From Microbulbifer taiwanensis (lineage in GTDB: Bacteria > Pseudomonadota > Gammaproteobacteria > Pseudomonadales > Cellvibrionaceae), in NCBI RefSeq assembly GCF_014904815.1, contig NZ_JACZFR010000066.1, forward strand, positions 1-38,730: a stretch of DNA of 38,730 nucleotides. Reading direction: 5' to 3'. A program made the position numbers and the translations under genes. The notes beneath the pieces are model-generated. The model ran no database searches and was not told where the DNA came from. It worked only from the letters and a program-made list of their open reading frames with translations. This document shows positions 22,767 to 31,326 of the stretch, in pieces (position 1 is the stretch's first letter; every line of letters starts with the position of its first letter).

Positions 22767-23818
22767 CCGGCCGGTGCGGGCTGGTAATCCGGATTCGCGC
22801 CGCAGGAGGCCCGCACCACCAGTTCCGTGGGCAGGACTTCCGACGCCGCCTCCCTGCCCGCCACCAGTTGCATGACCCTGTCCACCAGCAATTCGCCACC
22901 GCGATGGATGTTCTGGCGCACCGTGGTCAACGGCGGCGTGTAGAAGGGGGCTATCGGGATATCGTCGAAACCCACCACCGCCACATCGGACGGCACCCTG
23001 ATGCCGCTGGCCTGCAACGCCTTGATGGCGCCCATGGCGATATTGTCGCTGGCCGCAAAGATGGCATCGAAATCCGTCGATCCATTCCTCAGCAGCTCCA
23101 TTGCGCTCTGGTAGCCAGATTCGATGGAGAAGGCCGCACCTGTGTGGTGTTCGTTTGCCTCAAGGCTCGCATCCTTCAGTGCGGCGAGGTATCCCTGGTA
23201 ACGCGCCTCGATTTCCGGATGGGCGATATCGCCGAGGAAGACGATCCGGCGCCGGCCCAGCCCGATCAGGTGTTCGGTAGCCTGGCGGCCGCCCATCCAG
23301 TTGTCACTGCTGACGATGCAGTAATCGGCCCCCGGTTTGCGCGTGCCGCCCCAGACTACTAGGGGATCGCCGAGCTTGTGCAGTTCGCGCAGCGGGCTGT
23401 CGTCGGTGCCCTGGCCTATCACGATAACGCCGTCGGCGCGGCGGGAGCCCAGCAGGTAGGCGTGCCAGTCTGCGCTGGTGACGATGCTGCTGGAAAACAG
23501 CAGGTCGTATTTGTGCCGCGCCAGCTGGTCGGCGATGGCGCCGATCATGTCGATCATAAACGGGTCGGAAAAAGACTGGCCGCCCGCCTTGTCGGTATTG
23601 ATGACCACCGAGATGGTGTGGCTGCGCTGCAGGCGCAGGTTGCGCGCGCTCTCGTTGATTTTGTAATTCATCGAGCGGGCGATTTTCTGGATGCGCTCGC
23701 GGGTCTTCTCGTTGATCAGCGGGTTGTTGTTCAGTGCCCGCGACACGGTGGATTCGGACACTCCCGCCAGGCGCGCTATATCGGACATGGATACGGGAGC
23801 GGGGGAATCCTTGGGCAT
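22763..23818 (-). CDS. LacI-family regulator of the alpha-glucoside locus
   Basis: This encodes 351 residues. The helix-turn-helix is at about 11-35 (MSDIARLAGVSESTVSRALN), and the hinge helix SARNLRLQRSHTISVVI follows. The effector domain carries AIFAASDNIAMGAIKALQAS, VAVVGFDDIPIAPFYTPPLT and TVRQNI, typical of sugar-binding LacI regulators. It is 68 bp downstream of the MFS gene on the same strand, so both may be cotranscribed. The presumed operator TTGCAATCGATTGCAA occurs before the GH65 and receptor genes, with a degenerate copy (23863-23878) just upstream of this gene. The inducer is probably a gluco-oligosaccharide or glucose. See the hairpin at 23819-23850 for start-site control. Confidence 0.9.
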   Translation of the reverse strand: MPKDSPAPVSMSDIARLAGVSESTVSRALNNNPLINEKTRERIQKIARSMNYKINESARNLRLQRSHTISVVINTDKAGGQSFSDPFMIDMIGAIADQLARHKYDLLFSSSIVTSADWHAYLLGSRRADGVIVIGQGTDDSPLRELHKLGDPLVVWGGTRKPGADYCIVSSDNWMGGRQATEHLIGLGRRRIVFLGDIAHPEIEARYQGYLAALKDASLEANEHHTGAAFSIESGYQSAMELLRNGSTDFDAIFAASDNIAMGAIKALQASGIRVPSDVAVVGFDDIPIAPFYTPPLTTVRQNIHRGGELLVDRVMQLVAGREAASEVLPTELVVRASCGANPDYQPAPAG

Positions 23819-23850
23819 GGCGCCTTCACCTTAAAAAATGCGAAGGCGCC
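23819..23850 (-). promoter_or_regulatory. Hairpin covering the lacI start region
   Basis: On the minus strand GGCGCCTTC (23850-23842) pairs exactly with GAAGGCGCC (23827-23819). The second arm abuts the lacI ATG and includes part of its Shine-Dalgarno, AAGGTGAAGG; the AAGGTG part is in the loop. The 9-bp stem could limit lacI translation or end transcripts from the MFS gene, although its T-run lies in the loop rather than after the stem. Confidence 0.4.
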
Positions 23851-23862
23851 ATCTTAGGCGGG

Positions 23863-23878
23863 CTGCAATCCTTTGTAA
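23863..23878. promoter_or_regulatory. Degenerate LacI-type operator before lacI
   Basis: CTGCAATCCTTTGTAA matches the 16-bp palindrome TTGCAATCGATTGCAA at 12 positions. It lies in the 68-bp gap between the MFS and lacI genes, where it could mediate autoregulation. It is weak by sequence. Confidence 0.3.
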
Positions 23879-23886
23879 AACGGCCA

Positions 23887-25152
23887 TCAGTGGGGCGCGG
23901 AAGCCGCGACGCCGGTAAAATCTGCCCCGCCATCCCGTTCCACTGCGCGGCGGAAGAAGTACAGGCTCAGCAGAATCATACCGATCGGCACCAGCGACAG
24001 GTAGAAGGCGAACTGGCCGTCGTAGGCCTCGAATACAGAGCCGGTAATCAGCGAGCCGGTAGTGCCGCCGAGAGCGGAGAAGATCACCAGCAGGCCGGTC
24101 ATCGCCGAGTGCTGGTGTTTCGGCAGCGAACTCAGCATGACCGAATTGATGGCCGGGTAGATGGGAGCCATAAACAGGCCGATCAGCGGCAGGATAAAGG
24201 CAGCCACCGGCGCGTTGAGCCAGTTGATTTCCGGATTGGCCTGCACATTGTCCGCCAGCGGCAGGGTCAGCACCACCAGCGCCGCCATCGCCAGCAGGCA
24301 ACTATTCAACACCGGGTACCAGTGCATTCGGCGCATGATGGCGCCGGCGCCCAGGCGGGCGACGGCCAGGCCGGCAGCGAAGGTACTGGTGGCCTGCACG
24401 CTCATGGGCGCCGGCAGTTTCAGGATTTCATTGTTGAAGGTGGGTAGCCAGGTGCCTATGCCCTGCTCTATCAGCACATAGACGAAGGCGGAAATCACAT
24501 AGATGCACACCAGCGGCTTGGCCACCAGGCGCAGCATCGCGAAAAACTCCTGCAGCGGGCTGTCGCCATCGACGCGGGTGCCGGACTCGTCCATTTCCGT
24601 CGTCCACAGCAGCACAAACGCCAGCGCGCAGATACCGGCCAGCACCCAGTAGACATTCAGCCAGGCGGTGGAGGTCGGATCGGCGGAATCGATAAAGGCG
24701 CTGAACAACCAATAGCCGCCGAGCACGCCCACCATAAACACGCCTTCCAGAGTGTTCACCATGCCCGCGTGTTCCTTCCGGTCCCCGGCCAATAATCCGA
24801 TGGAGGAGTAGACGGCGACCTTGACCAGCGCGAAGGAGACGCCCACGCACAGAAACAGCAGCTTGGCGGTCCAGAAACCGGGTAGCAACGGCATGCACAG
24901 GCAGGCGGCAGTGACTATGCCCAGGCCGGTCAGCATGGCCCTCTTGAAACCGAAGCGCGGCAGCTGCGAGGCCACCAGGAAGGACACTATGCCAATCGGT
25001 ATATCCTTGAAACCCTCCAGCACACTGGCGGCGGACTTGCTGACGCCGTAGCTGTTGATCACCTGCAGTATCACGGTGCCGACGCTGTTCAGCAGTATCG
25101 CGAATACCAGGTAGATGGCGAAGAGGGAGAGCAGTATGCGCTGGTTGTTCAT
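23887..25152 (-). CDS. MFS sugar transporter of the alpha-glucoside locus
   Basis: This encodes 421 residues from the ATG at 25152, where the first helix begins (MNNQRILLSLFAIYLVFAIL). A longer frame to 25215 adds 21 hydrophilic residues without a good ribosome binding site. The hydrophobicity pattern fits 12 membrane helices in two halves with a central loop at about 190-210. LPRFGFKRAMLTGLGIV contains the loop 2-3 basic cluster of MFS proteins, and NSVMLSSLPKHQHSAMTGLL resembles the fucose/sugar:H+ symporter branch. It is probably the inner-membrane uptake step for the sugar degraded by the GH65 phosphorylase, and lies between lacI and the operator region. The substrate is inferred from context only. 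Confidence 0.83.
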   Translation of the reverse strand: MNNQRILLSLFAIYLVFAILLNSVGTVILQVINSYGVSKSAASVLEGFKDIPIGIVSFLVASQLPRFGFKRAMLTGLGIVTAACLCMPLLPGFWTAKLLFLCVGVSFALVKVAVYSSIGLLAGDRKEHAGMVNTLEGVFMVGVLGGYWLFSAFIDSADPTSTAWLNVYWVLAGICALAFVLLWTTEMDESGTRVDGDSPLQEFFAMLRLVAKPLVCIYVISAFVYVLIEQGIGTWLPTFNNEILKLPAPMSVQATSTFAAGLAVARLGAGAIMRRMHWYPVLNSCLLAMAALVVLTLPLADNVQANPEINWLNAPVAAFILPLIGLFMAPIYPAINSVMLSSLPKHQHSAMTGLLVIFSALGGTTGSLITGSVFEAYDGQFAFYLSLVPIGMILLSLYFFRRAVERDGGADFTGVAASAPH

Positions 25153-25300
25153 GGCGACTTCTTTATTGTCTGTGCGGCTTGGGCCCGGGGGCTGTGCCGG
25201 CTCGTTATTGTACATTTTTCATTCAGACCGGAAAGCGGATCCGGGGGACACCGGATACTGCACCGGCGCCGGGCACCAGTATGGCGGAAGCGCCAGGGTG

Positions 25301-25316
25301 GTGCAATCGTTTGCAA
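25301..25316. promoter_or_regulatory. LacI-type operator A (MFS side)
   Basis: GTGCAATCGTTTGCAA matches the palindrome TTGCAATCGATTGCAA at 14 of 16 positions, including the central CG. It is about 150 bp upstream of the MFS start, suiting control of that gene. Confidence 0.6.
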
Positions 25317-25470
25317 ACCATCGGCAACAATCGCGCCTGAAAGTGGTGACCAGCTACGCTTACCCGGTTCGACCGCAGTCGCGATTACTTAACTAATCTT
25401 TTGAATATCAAACACTTATATTTGTTATCAACTCTGTGTAAGTTGCCCCACTCGATGCACTTCACGCAAT

Positions 25471-25486
25471 TTGCAATCGATTGCAA
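25471..25486. promoter_or_regulatory. LacI-type operator B at the GH65 promoter
   Basis: TTGCAATCGATTGCAA is a perfect 16-bp palindrome, with a CG at its centre as LacI-family sites commonly have. Its right half supplies the -35 hexamer of the proposed GH65 promoter, which suits repression by occlusion. An identical site lies upstream of the receptor gene (31311-31326). Confidence 0.7.
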
Positions 25487-25582
25487 ACAATCGGCAAATG
25501 GCGATAAACTGGCCGCAATGGCGCCGTGGCGCCCAGCGGGTGTGCGCACCCGCTCCGTTCAATCCCGATATGCGGTGGTGGC

Positions 25583-27937
25583 ATGCAGCAACAACAAAAC
25601 CCGAATCATCAGGTACACCCCTGGGAGCTGGTGGAGAGCGGCTTCCACCCAGAGGACTACGGCCTCAACGCCACCCTCTTCTCCCTCGGCAACGGCTTTA
25701 TCGGCCTGCGCGGCGCCTTCGAGGAGGGCTTTGGTCCCGAGCCCTTCGCCGACGGCTGCTACCTGAATGGCGTCTTCGCCAGTGAGCCCATCCGCTACGG
25801 CGAGAGCGCCTACGGCTACGCGAAGAACAACCAGCGCATGCTGACAGTACCCAATGGCAAGTCGATTCGGCTGTGGATCGACGGCGAGCGCTTCTCCCTC
25901 GCGGAGGGTGAGCTGCTCGATTTTGAACGCCGCCTGGATATGGCCGCGGGCATATTGCACAGGAAACTGCGCTGGCGCTCGCCGAACGGCAAGACCATGG
26001 AGCTGCACAGCCGCCGCCTGGTTTCCCTGACCGACCGGCATCTCTATCTGGTGCACTACCAACTGACGCCGCTGGATTTCGAAGGCGAGGTGCGCCTTGT
26101 CTCCGTCTTGGATGCGGGCCTGGCGCAAGCGGAGAAGAGTGACGACCCGCGCCTGGCATCGCCGATCGACAGCGCCGATATTCAATTGCAGGAAAGTCTC
26201 GCGGACGGCGAGCAGCTGGCCCTGGTGCAGGAAGTTTTGAGCAGCGGCTTCAGCGTCGGCTCCGGGGCGCTGCACAAAATCGAATTCGACGGCGACTGCG
26301 CGCGGGAATATTCCCAGGACGTCGATCGCGTTTCGGTGGAATACCGCCTGGACGCACGCCGCGGCCAGGCGATTCGGCTGACAAAGTACGTGGCGCATTT
26401 CGCCGAGCAAAGAGCAGGTTCGATCGGCACAACCCGACTGCGCGACTATTTAAAAGATTGCAGCAACAAGGGCTTCGAAGACTACGCAGTTCTACAGCGT
26501 CGCGAACTGGAAAGTTTCTGGAATCAGGCGGATGTGGAGGTGCGCGGCAACGATGCCCTGCAGCAGGGCATGCGCTTCAATCTGTTCCACCTGTTCCAGT
26601 CCCTGGGCCGCGACGGTCGCACCAATATCGCCGCCAAGGGTTTATCCGGCGACGGCTACGAGGGGCACTATTTCTGGGATACGGAGATCTATATCCTGCC
26701 GTTCTTCCTCTACACCCAGCCGCAGCTGGCGCGTGGCCTGCTGGAGTACCGCCACTCGATTCTCGACGCCGCGCGGGCGCGGGCGCGGGAACTGGCGGTC
26801 AAGAAGGGCGCCCTCTTCCCATGGCGCACCATCGGCGGCGAGGAGTGCTCCGCCTACTACCCGGCCGGCACGGCGCAGTTCCATATCAATGCGGATATCG
26901 CCTACGCGGTGCGTCACTACTGCCGCGCCAGCGGCGACACGGATTTCCTGCGCGACAAGGGCGCGGAGATAGTGATCGAGGGCGCGCGCCTGTGGCTGGA
27001 AATCGGGCATTTCAATCCGCGCCGCGACAACAGATTCTGTATCAGCGAGGTCACCGGGCCAGACGAGTACACGGCACTGGTGGACAACAACTTCTACACC
27101 AACCTGATGGCCCGCGCGCACCTGGACTACGCCTGCGAGGTGCATGAGTGGCTGCGGGCCAATGCGCCCGAGACCGCTGCCGAACTGGCGCAGCGCATCC
27201 AGCTGGATGAGGAAGAGCCCGGGGCCTGGCGCCGCGCCGCGGACGCCATGTATTTACCGGAAGACAAAGGGCTCGGTATTCACCCGCAGGACGACGGTTT
27301 CCTCGACAAGCCCCAGTGGGATTTCGCCGGTACGCCGGCGGATCACTACCCGCTGCTGCTGCACTACCACCCACTGGTGATCTACCGCCACCAGGTGTGC
27401 AAGCAGGCGGATGTGATCCTCGGTCTCTTTCTGCAGAGCTCGGAATTCACGCTGGAGCAGAAGCGCCGCGACTTCGATTTCTACGAGCCCCGCACCACCC
27501 ACGACTCCACTCTGTCCGCCTGTATTCACAGCATCATCGCCAGTGAGGTGGGCTACCCGGACAAGGCGCTGGATTATTTCCAGCAGGTGGCGCGCATGGA
27601 TCTGGACAACCATCACAACAACACCCAGCACGGTATACACACCGCCTGCATGGGCGGTACCTGGCTGTGCCTGGCACAGGGTTTTGCCGGTATGCGCCTG
27701 CACGGCGAGGAGTTGAGCTTCAATCCTTATGTACCCGATGGACTGGCCGGCTACCGCTTCCGCCTGCAATTCCGCGGCCGCACCCTGGAGCTGGATGTGG
27801 ATGGGGAACAGACCAGCTACACCCTGGTCAGTGGCGAGCCGATCACCCTGCGCCACTGCGACGAGATTCTCTGGCTCAGCGAGCCGGGGCAGTCGCTCGC
27901 CATCGATCGCGCACCGGCACGGGAGCTGGCGGTATGA
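25583..27937 (+). CDS. GH65 disaccharide phosphorylase (maltose/kojibiose/nigerose/trehalose type)
   Basis: This encodes 784 residues from ATG 25583; the upstream frame adds 19 residues of doubtful value. GH65 enzymes invert: an alpha-linked glucosyl disaccharide plus phosphate yields beta-glucose 1-phosphate and glucose. Domains follow the usual order: N-terminal beta-sandwich (about 1-270), helical linker, (alpha/alpha)6 barrel, C-terminal beta-sheet. GLSGDGYEGHYFWDTEIY (353-370) lines the active site. EVTGPDEYTALVDNNFYTN holds the general acid Glu495. KQADVIL and RTTHDSTLSACIHSI lie around the phosphate site. The linkage preference cannot be read from sequence. It overlaps the beta-phosphoglucomutase gene by 4 bp (ATGA), which fits the expected product. 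Cytosolic. Confidence 0.9.
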   Translation: MQQQQNPNHQVHPWELVESGFHPEDYGLNATLFSLGNGFIGLRGAFEEGFGPEPFADGCYLNGVFASEPIRYGESAYGYAKNNQRMLTVPNGKSIRLWIDGERFSLAEGELLDFERRLDMAAGILHRKLRWRSPNGKTMELHSRRLVSLTDRHLYLVHYQLTPLDFEGEVRLVSVLDAGLAQAEKSDDPRLASPIDSADIQLQESLADGEQLALVQEVLSSGFSVGSGALHKIEFDGDCAREYSQDVDRVSVEYRLDARRGQAIRLTKYVAHFAEQRAGSIGTTRLRDYLKDCSNKGFEDYAVLQRRELESFWNQADVEVRGNDALQQGMRFNLFHLFQSLGRDGRTNIAAKGLSGDGYEGHYFWDTEIYILPFFLYTQPQLARGLLEYRHSILDAARARARELAVKKGALFPWRTIGGEECSAYYPAGTAQFHINADIAYAVRHYCRASGDTDFLRDKGAEIVIEGARLWLEIGHFNPRRDNRFCISEVTGPDEYTALVDNNFYTNLMARAHLDYACEVHEWLRANAPETAAELAQRIQLDEEEPGAWRRAADAMYLPEDKGLGIHPQDDGFLDKPQWDFAGTPADHYPLLLHYHPLVIYRHQVCKQADVILGLFLQSSEFTLEQKRRDFDFYEPRTTHDSTLSACIHSIIASEVGYPDKALDYFQQVARMDLDNHHNNTQHGIHTACMGGTWLCLAQGFAGMRLHGEELSFNPYVPDGLAGYRFRLQFRGRTLELDVDGEQTSYTLVSGEPITLRHCDEILWLSEPGQSLAIDRAPARELAV

Positions 27938-28611
27938 ATTTTCGCGCGGCCATATTCGACCTGGACGGCGTTATCGCCGACACCGCCCGCCTGCACCTGC
28001 AGGCCTGGCGCCAGCTGGCAGAGGAACTGAAGCTGCCCTGGGGCGACAATATGGAAGAATCGCTCAAGGGCCTGGAGCGCATGGCGTCGCTGGAAACGAT
28101 TCTCGGCGAGCGCAGCGCGGACTTCAGCGACCGGGAGAAAGTCGCACTGGCTTCGCGCAAGAACGACTGCTACCGGGAATTGATCCGGAATCTGACAGCG
28201 GACGATCTGCTGCCCGGCGCCGGGGAATTGCTGGCGTGCCTGCGCGGCCGTCGCATTCCGATTGGCCTGGCCTCGGCGAGCAAGAATGCGCCGGCGGTGT
28301 TGCAGGCACTGGGTATTGCCGACTGCTTTACTTTTATCGCCGACCCGGCCAAGGCCGCGCCCAAGCCGGCGCCGGATATTTTCCTCGCCGCCGCCTGGGG
28401 CCTGGCCGTCGATCCCGCCCGCTGCCTGGCGTTCGAGGATGCAGCGGCGGGTGTAACCGCGATTCAGGCGGCCGGCATAAAGGCGGTGGGTGTTGGCGAT
28501 CGCAATGCCTTGCGTGAGGCGGATTACCTCCTGGACAGCCTCGTTGAATTTGATGCAGACGGTTTCTTTGCCCCAATTACCATCCCGGTCAATGCCGACC
28601 AAAGTCCGTAG
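27934..28611 (+). CDS. pgmB: Beta-phosphoglucomutase (HAD superfamily)
   Basis: This encodes 225 residues. The ATG overlaps the GH65 stop (ATGA), so the genes are translationally coupled and the start is certain. IFDLDGVIADT (7-17) contains the phospho-acceptor Asp9 and the acid/base Asp11. The cap domain lies between about 18 and 95. LASASKN, KAAPKPAPDIF and AFEDAAAGVTAIQAAG supply HAD motifs II, III and IV. The enzyme converts beta-glucose 1-phosphate, the GH65 product, to glucose 6-phosphate for glycolysis. The pairing is a well-established functional module. No terminator of the standard form follows; two dispersed repeats do. Confidence 0.92.
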   Translation: MNFRAAIFDLDGVIADTARLHLQAWRQLAEELKLPWGDNMEESLKGLERMASLETILGERSADFSDREKVALASRKNDCYRELIRNLTADDLLPGAGELLACLRGRRIPIGLASASKNAPAVLQALGIADCFTFIADPAKAAPKPAPDIFLAAAWGLAVDPARCLAFEDAAAGVTAIQAAGIKAVGVGDRNALREADYLLDSLVEFDADGFFAPITIPVNADQSP

Positions 28612-28640
28612 AACCGTTCCGGATCAGACATTAATTCGCT

Positions 28641-28709
28641 CGTCATACCGGCGCAGGCCGGTATCCAGTTTGGTGCCACCTGGATTCCGGCCTGCGCCGG
28701 GATGGCGAC
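28641..28709. repeat. Intergenic inverted repeat with CCGGCGCAGGCCGG arms
   Basis: CGTCATACCGGCGCAGGCCG and CGGCCTGCGCCGGGATGGCG are inverted arms, with inner ATCCAG/CTGGAT pairing. This is a common type of dispersed palindromic unit in proteobacterial intergenic regions. It sits after pgmB. Confidence 0.6.
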
Positions 28710-28716
28710 AAATCGT

Positions 28717-28753
28717 TGTAGGAGCGGCGGGGCGGGCCTCCGCCGCTCCTACA
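28717..28753. repeat. Intergenic palindrome with TGTAGGAGCGGCGG arms
   Basis: TGTAGGAGCGGCGG (28717-28730) and CCGCCGCTCCTACA (28740-28753) are perfect inverted arms around a 9-bp loop. It is another REP-like unit and may also act as a transcript-stabilising or terminating hairpin for the phosphorylase operon. Confidence 0.6.
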
Positions 28754-28775
28754 GGAATGCCTATTTTCATACCCC

Positions 28776-28814
28776 TAAAAATAAAAAAGCCGCACGATGG
28801 GGATTCCGTGCGGC
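28776..28814 (-). terminator. Rho-independent terminator of the TonB receptor gene
   Basis: On the minus strand GCCGCACG (28814-28807), a 10-nt loop, and CGTGCGGC (28796-28789) form an 8-bp stem. It is followed at once by TTTTTTATTTTTA (28788-28776). It stands 48 bp past the receptor stop. Stem and U-run are textbook for an intrinsic terminator. Confidence 0.85.
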
Positions 28815-28862
28815 AAGCTCAATGAGCGCAGATATCGCGCCGACAAACTAACTGACTAGACG

Positions 28863-31160
28863 TTAAAAATCGTAACCGACGCTCAACCTGATATTGCGCG
28901 GCAGAATGTAGCGCACGTTGGCCGCCAGCGGATCGCGGGGATCGCCCTCGGTGGCACCCTCCTCGTCGGTGAGGTTATTCACCGCCAGCTGTACACTGAG
29001 ATCGTTGATAGTCATGGTGGTGCCGAAATCCACCTTGGTATAGGCGGGCAGCGTGGTGATATTGGCGCTGTCGCTATAGCGCTCGCCAACACGGCTGACA
29101 GCGCCATAGAGGGACATATCCACGCCGTTGTTCAGGGTCCAGTCGTAGCTCTGGGTCAGGCGCAGCTGGTGCTCCGGCTGGCGCTGCACCTGGTTGCCCT
29201 CGAAGTCGCCGCTGGTGATTTCCGCATCCTGAATGGTGGCGTTCAGGCCTAGGGTGAAATCCCCCCAGTAGAGTTTACCGTCCAGCTCCACCCCGGTGGC
29301 CTCCGTCTCCAGCCGTGTGCAGACATCGCTGCCGACGACGCAGTCGGGCATACCTTGGGTCTCGTTGTAGAAGAGGGTCGCGAACAGGGAGTAGTTCTCG
29401 TCCTGCAGCTTGTAGCCCCACTCGGCCTGGTCCACGTCGATCACCAGGTCGGAGCCGGCGCGGAAGCTGCCGCCGAACTCGCGGTAGTTGTCGAAGTCGG
29501 CAAACTTGAAGCCGGAGTTGATGCGGAAGAAGCTGCCCATATTGTCGGCGAAGGCCCAGTCCACCGCGGCGGTGTAGGCGGTGCCGTCCTCGTCCGCCTT
29601 GTAGCTGGTGAAGACGCCATCGCGAGCACCGTCGTCCACCGAGTAGTTGGTCTCGCGGTTGGCGGAGCGCACCCCCAGGTCGAAGGTAAAGTCGCCGACA
29701 TAGAATTCGCCGGCCAAATAGAGCGCATCCTCGCGCGCATTGCCATTGGCCTCGACGTCGTAGTTCCAGCCACAGGTCGCCATACCGGCAGCGTTGCATT
29801 CGATCTCGCCAGCGGCGCCACTGCTGGCGATCTGCTCGCCGTCGTGACCCAGCACATAATATTTCTGGTTGCCGATGGACCACCACTCGTTCACTTCCCA
29901 ACTGGAGGCGTAGTAGCCAGCGGTGATCTTGGCGCTGTCCCACTGCTTGGCGATACTGAGGTCGTTGCTGGCCGCCTCTATTTCCTTGCGCACCACCCAG
30001 GGACCGAACTGCTGCACCAGGGTATCGCCGCTGACGGCGCTGCCGGAGACGGTGGTGGCAGAAGCGATGGGATCACCGTTCAGGTCGGTCAGGCTGTCCA
30101 GGCGCACCGGGCTGCCGTTGGGTACGAAGCCCAGGGTGTCGGCGTTGCCGCTGGTCAGCGCGAAGCGATCGGTCAGGCTCCAGCCGTCGCCCAGGTCCAG
30201 CTCCACATAGGCGCCGCCGATGCTGCCGTCCCAGCCGCGGCCCTCACCCATATCGAAGCTCTGCCACTCGGTTTCGGAACCGCCGCTGCCATCGGCCTGG
30301 CTGATAGGCACCAGCACCTTGCGGTTGCTCGGGCCCACCTGGGTGTAGTCCGCCGGCAGTGTCGAGGCACCGGGCAGGTACCAGGTGCCGTGGTCGTCGG
30401 TATCGCGCAGGTAGAAGCCGGCCTTGCCGTTGTCCAGCTCCGCGGTCAGGTGCAGGGTGAACTGGTGGCCCTCCTCCGCACTGAAGCCGGCGTCGCGCAC
30501 GCCGGGGGAGGAACTCACGTAGCCGCCCATCATGTAGTAAACATCGTCACTCAGCTTGCCGGTCAGCAATGCATCCATGCGCTGCAAGTCGTAGTCAGAG
30601 CTGGTGTACTTGACCCGACCTTCCGTCTCCTCGGTGCCCTCTTTCAGGATAAAGTTGGTGGTCAGACCTGGCTGGCCGTTGGAGTAGACCGGGTTGGGAC
30701 CGCCGCGCAGGCCCTCGACCCGCTGGATGGTCTCGTCGACACGGAACAGCGAGGAATTCTCGAGGAAGGACAGGGTCGGTGCCGGGTAGACCGGCAGGCC
30801 GTTCATGGAAACGGTGACGAAGGGGGCGTCGCTACCGCCCGGGAAACCGCGCACATCGATATTGGCGCCGGACACGCCGCCGGAGCTCTCCACCCACAGG
30901 CCGGGAATGGACTTCATCAGGTCCGCGGTGCTGGCCGGGGAAACTTTGGAGATCTCGTCGTCGCTCAGGGTGGTAATGGAGAAGCTGGCGTCCAGCTTAC
31001 GGATACTGGCACCGCCCGGGGTACCGGTGGTCACCACCTCCTCCATCACCATAGTATCGGATGGGGTCGGCTGGCTCGCCTGCTGGGCGACCAGGCCACC
31101 GCTGAAACCCAGGGAGATTGCCGCCAGGGACACCGCCTGGGCCAAAGGATTCTTATTCAT
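28863..31160 (-). CDS. TonB-dependent outer-membrane receptor of the alpha-glucoside locus
   Basis: This encodes 765 residues from ATG 31160 (GGGAAGAG upstream). A longer frame to 31253 would cross an operator and add 31 charged residues, so it is rejected. The signal peptide lies within residues 1-25 (SLAAISLGFSGGLVAQQ). EEVVTTGTPG is a candidate TonB-box region. The plug domain has LMKSIPGLWVESSGGVSG and NIDVRGFPGGS, and a 22-strand barrel ends in RLSVGYDF with a C-terminal Phe, as in outer-membrane proteins. It takes up a ligand with TonB energy. The shared operators with GH65 point to an alpha-gluco-oligosaccharide. The promoter and two LacI-type sites lie just upstream. Confidence 0.9.
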   Translation of the reverse strand: MNKNPLAQAVSLAAISLGFSGGLVAQQASQPTPSDTMVMEEVVTTGTPGGASIRKLDASFSITTLSDDEISKVSPASTADLMKSIPGLWVESSGGVSGANIDVRGFPGGSDAPFVTVSMNGLPVYPAPTLSFLENSSLFRVDETIQRVEGLRGGPNPVYSNGQPGLTTNFILKEGTEETEGRVKYTSSDYDLQRMDALLTGKLSDDVYYMMGGYVSSSPGVRDAGFSAEEGHQFTLHLTAELDNGKAGFYLRDTDDHGTWYLPGASTLPADYTQVGPSNRKVLVPISQADGSGGSETEWQSFDMGEGRGWDGSIGGAYVELDLGDGWSLTDRFALTSGNADTLGFVPNGSPVRLDSLTDLNGDPIASATTVSGSAVSGDTLVQQFGPWVVRKEIEAASNDLSIAKQWDSAKITAGYYASSWEVNEWWSIGNQKYYVLGHDGEQIASSGAAGEIECNAAGMATCGWNYDVEANGNAREDALYLAGEFYVGDFTFDLGVRSANRETNYSVDDGARDGVFTSYKADEDGTAYTAAVDWAFADNMGSFFRINSGFKFADFDNYREFGGSFRAGSDLVIDVDQAEWGYKLQDENYSLFATLFYNETQGMPDCVVGSDVCTRLETEATGVELDGKLYWGDFTLGLNATIQDAEITSGDFEGNQVQRQPEHQLRLTQSYDWTLNNGVDMSLYGAVSRVGERYSDSANITTLPAYTKVDFGTTMTINDLSVQLAVNNLTDEEGATEGDPRDPLAANVRYILPRNIRLSVGYDF

Positions 31161-31237
31161 CAACTCTTCCCTCTCGTCCTCGTTTTTATGCAACTTATTG
31201 TTCTCGGTGTAAATTTTTATGACTGTTGTATCGCCCA

Positions 31238-31253
31238 ATGCAAACGATTGCAT
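31238..31253. promoter_or_regulatory. LacI-type operator C (receptor leader)
   Basis: ATGCAAACGATTGCAT is a near-perfect palindrome matching TTGCAATCGATTGCAA at 13 of 16 positions. It lies between the proposed receptor promoter and the start codon, about 80 bp from the ATG, where bound protein would block transcription. Confidence 0.6.
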
Positions 31254-31296
31254 GCACCGCTACAAAACGTGTATGTGTGACTACACCGTACGGATC

Positions 31297-31326
31297 ACTA
31301 TAATGCGGCATTGCAATCGATTGCAA
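31297..31326 (-). promoter_or_regulatory. Receptor-gene promoter with LacI-type operator D at its -35
   Basis: Minus-strand TTGCAA (31326-31321), an 18-bp spacer and TATAGT (31302-31297) make a good sigma-70 promoter. Its -35 forms half of the perfect palindrome TTGCAATCGATTGCAA at 31311-31326, identical to the GH65 operator. With operator C downstream, two sites about 73 bp apart would allow looping or double blocking. Confidence 0.6.

Larger units (their letters stand above)
25153..25582. promoter_or_regulatory. Divergent control region of the MFS and GH65 genes
   Basis: This spacer separates the minus-strand MFS gene from the plus-strand phosphorylase gene. It contains two LacI-type sites (separate entries) and a plausible GH65 promoter: TTGCAA at 25481-25486, a 16-bp spacer, and GATAAA at 25503-25508. 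The -35 lies within the second operator. No other gene is visible. Confidence 0.5.

Noticed and set aside
29355..31280. A 641-codon open frame antisense to the TonB receptor
   Set aside because: Low-complexity Ala/Gly/Val/His translation with no motif; it is an antisense shadow of the receptor gene.
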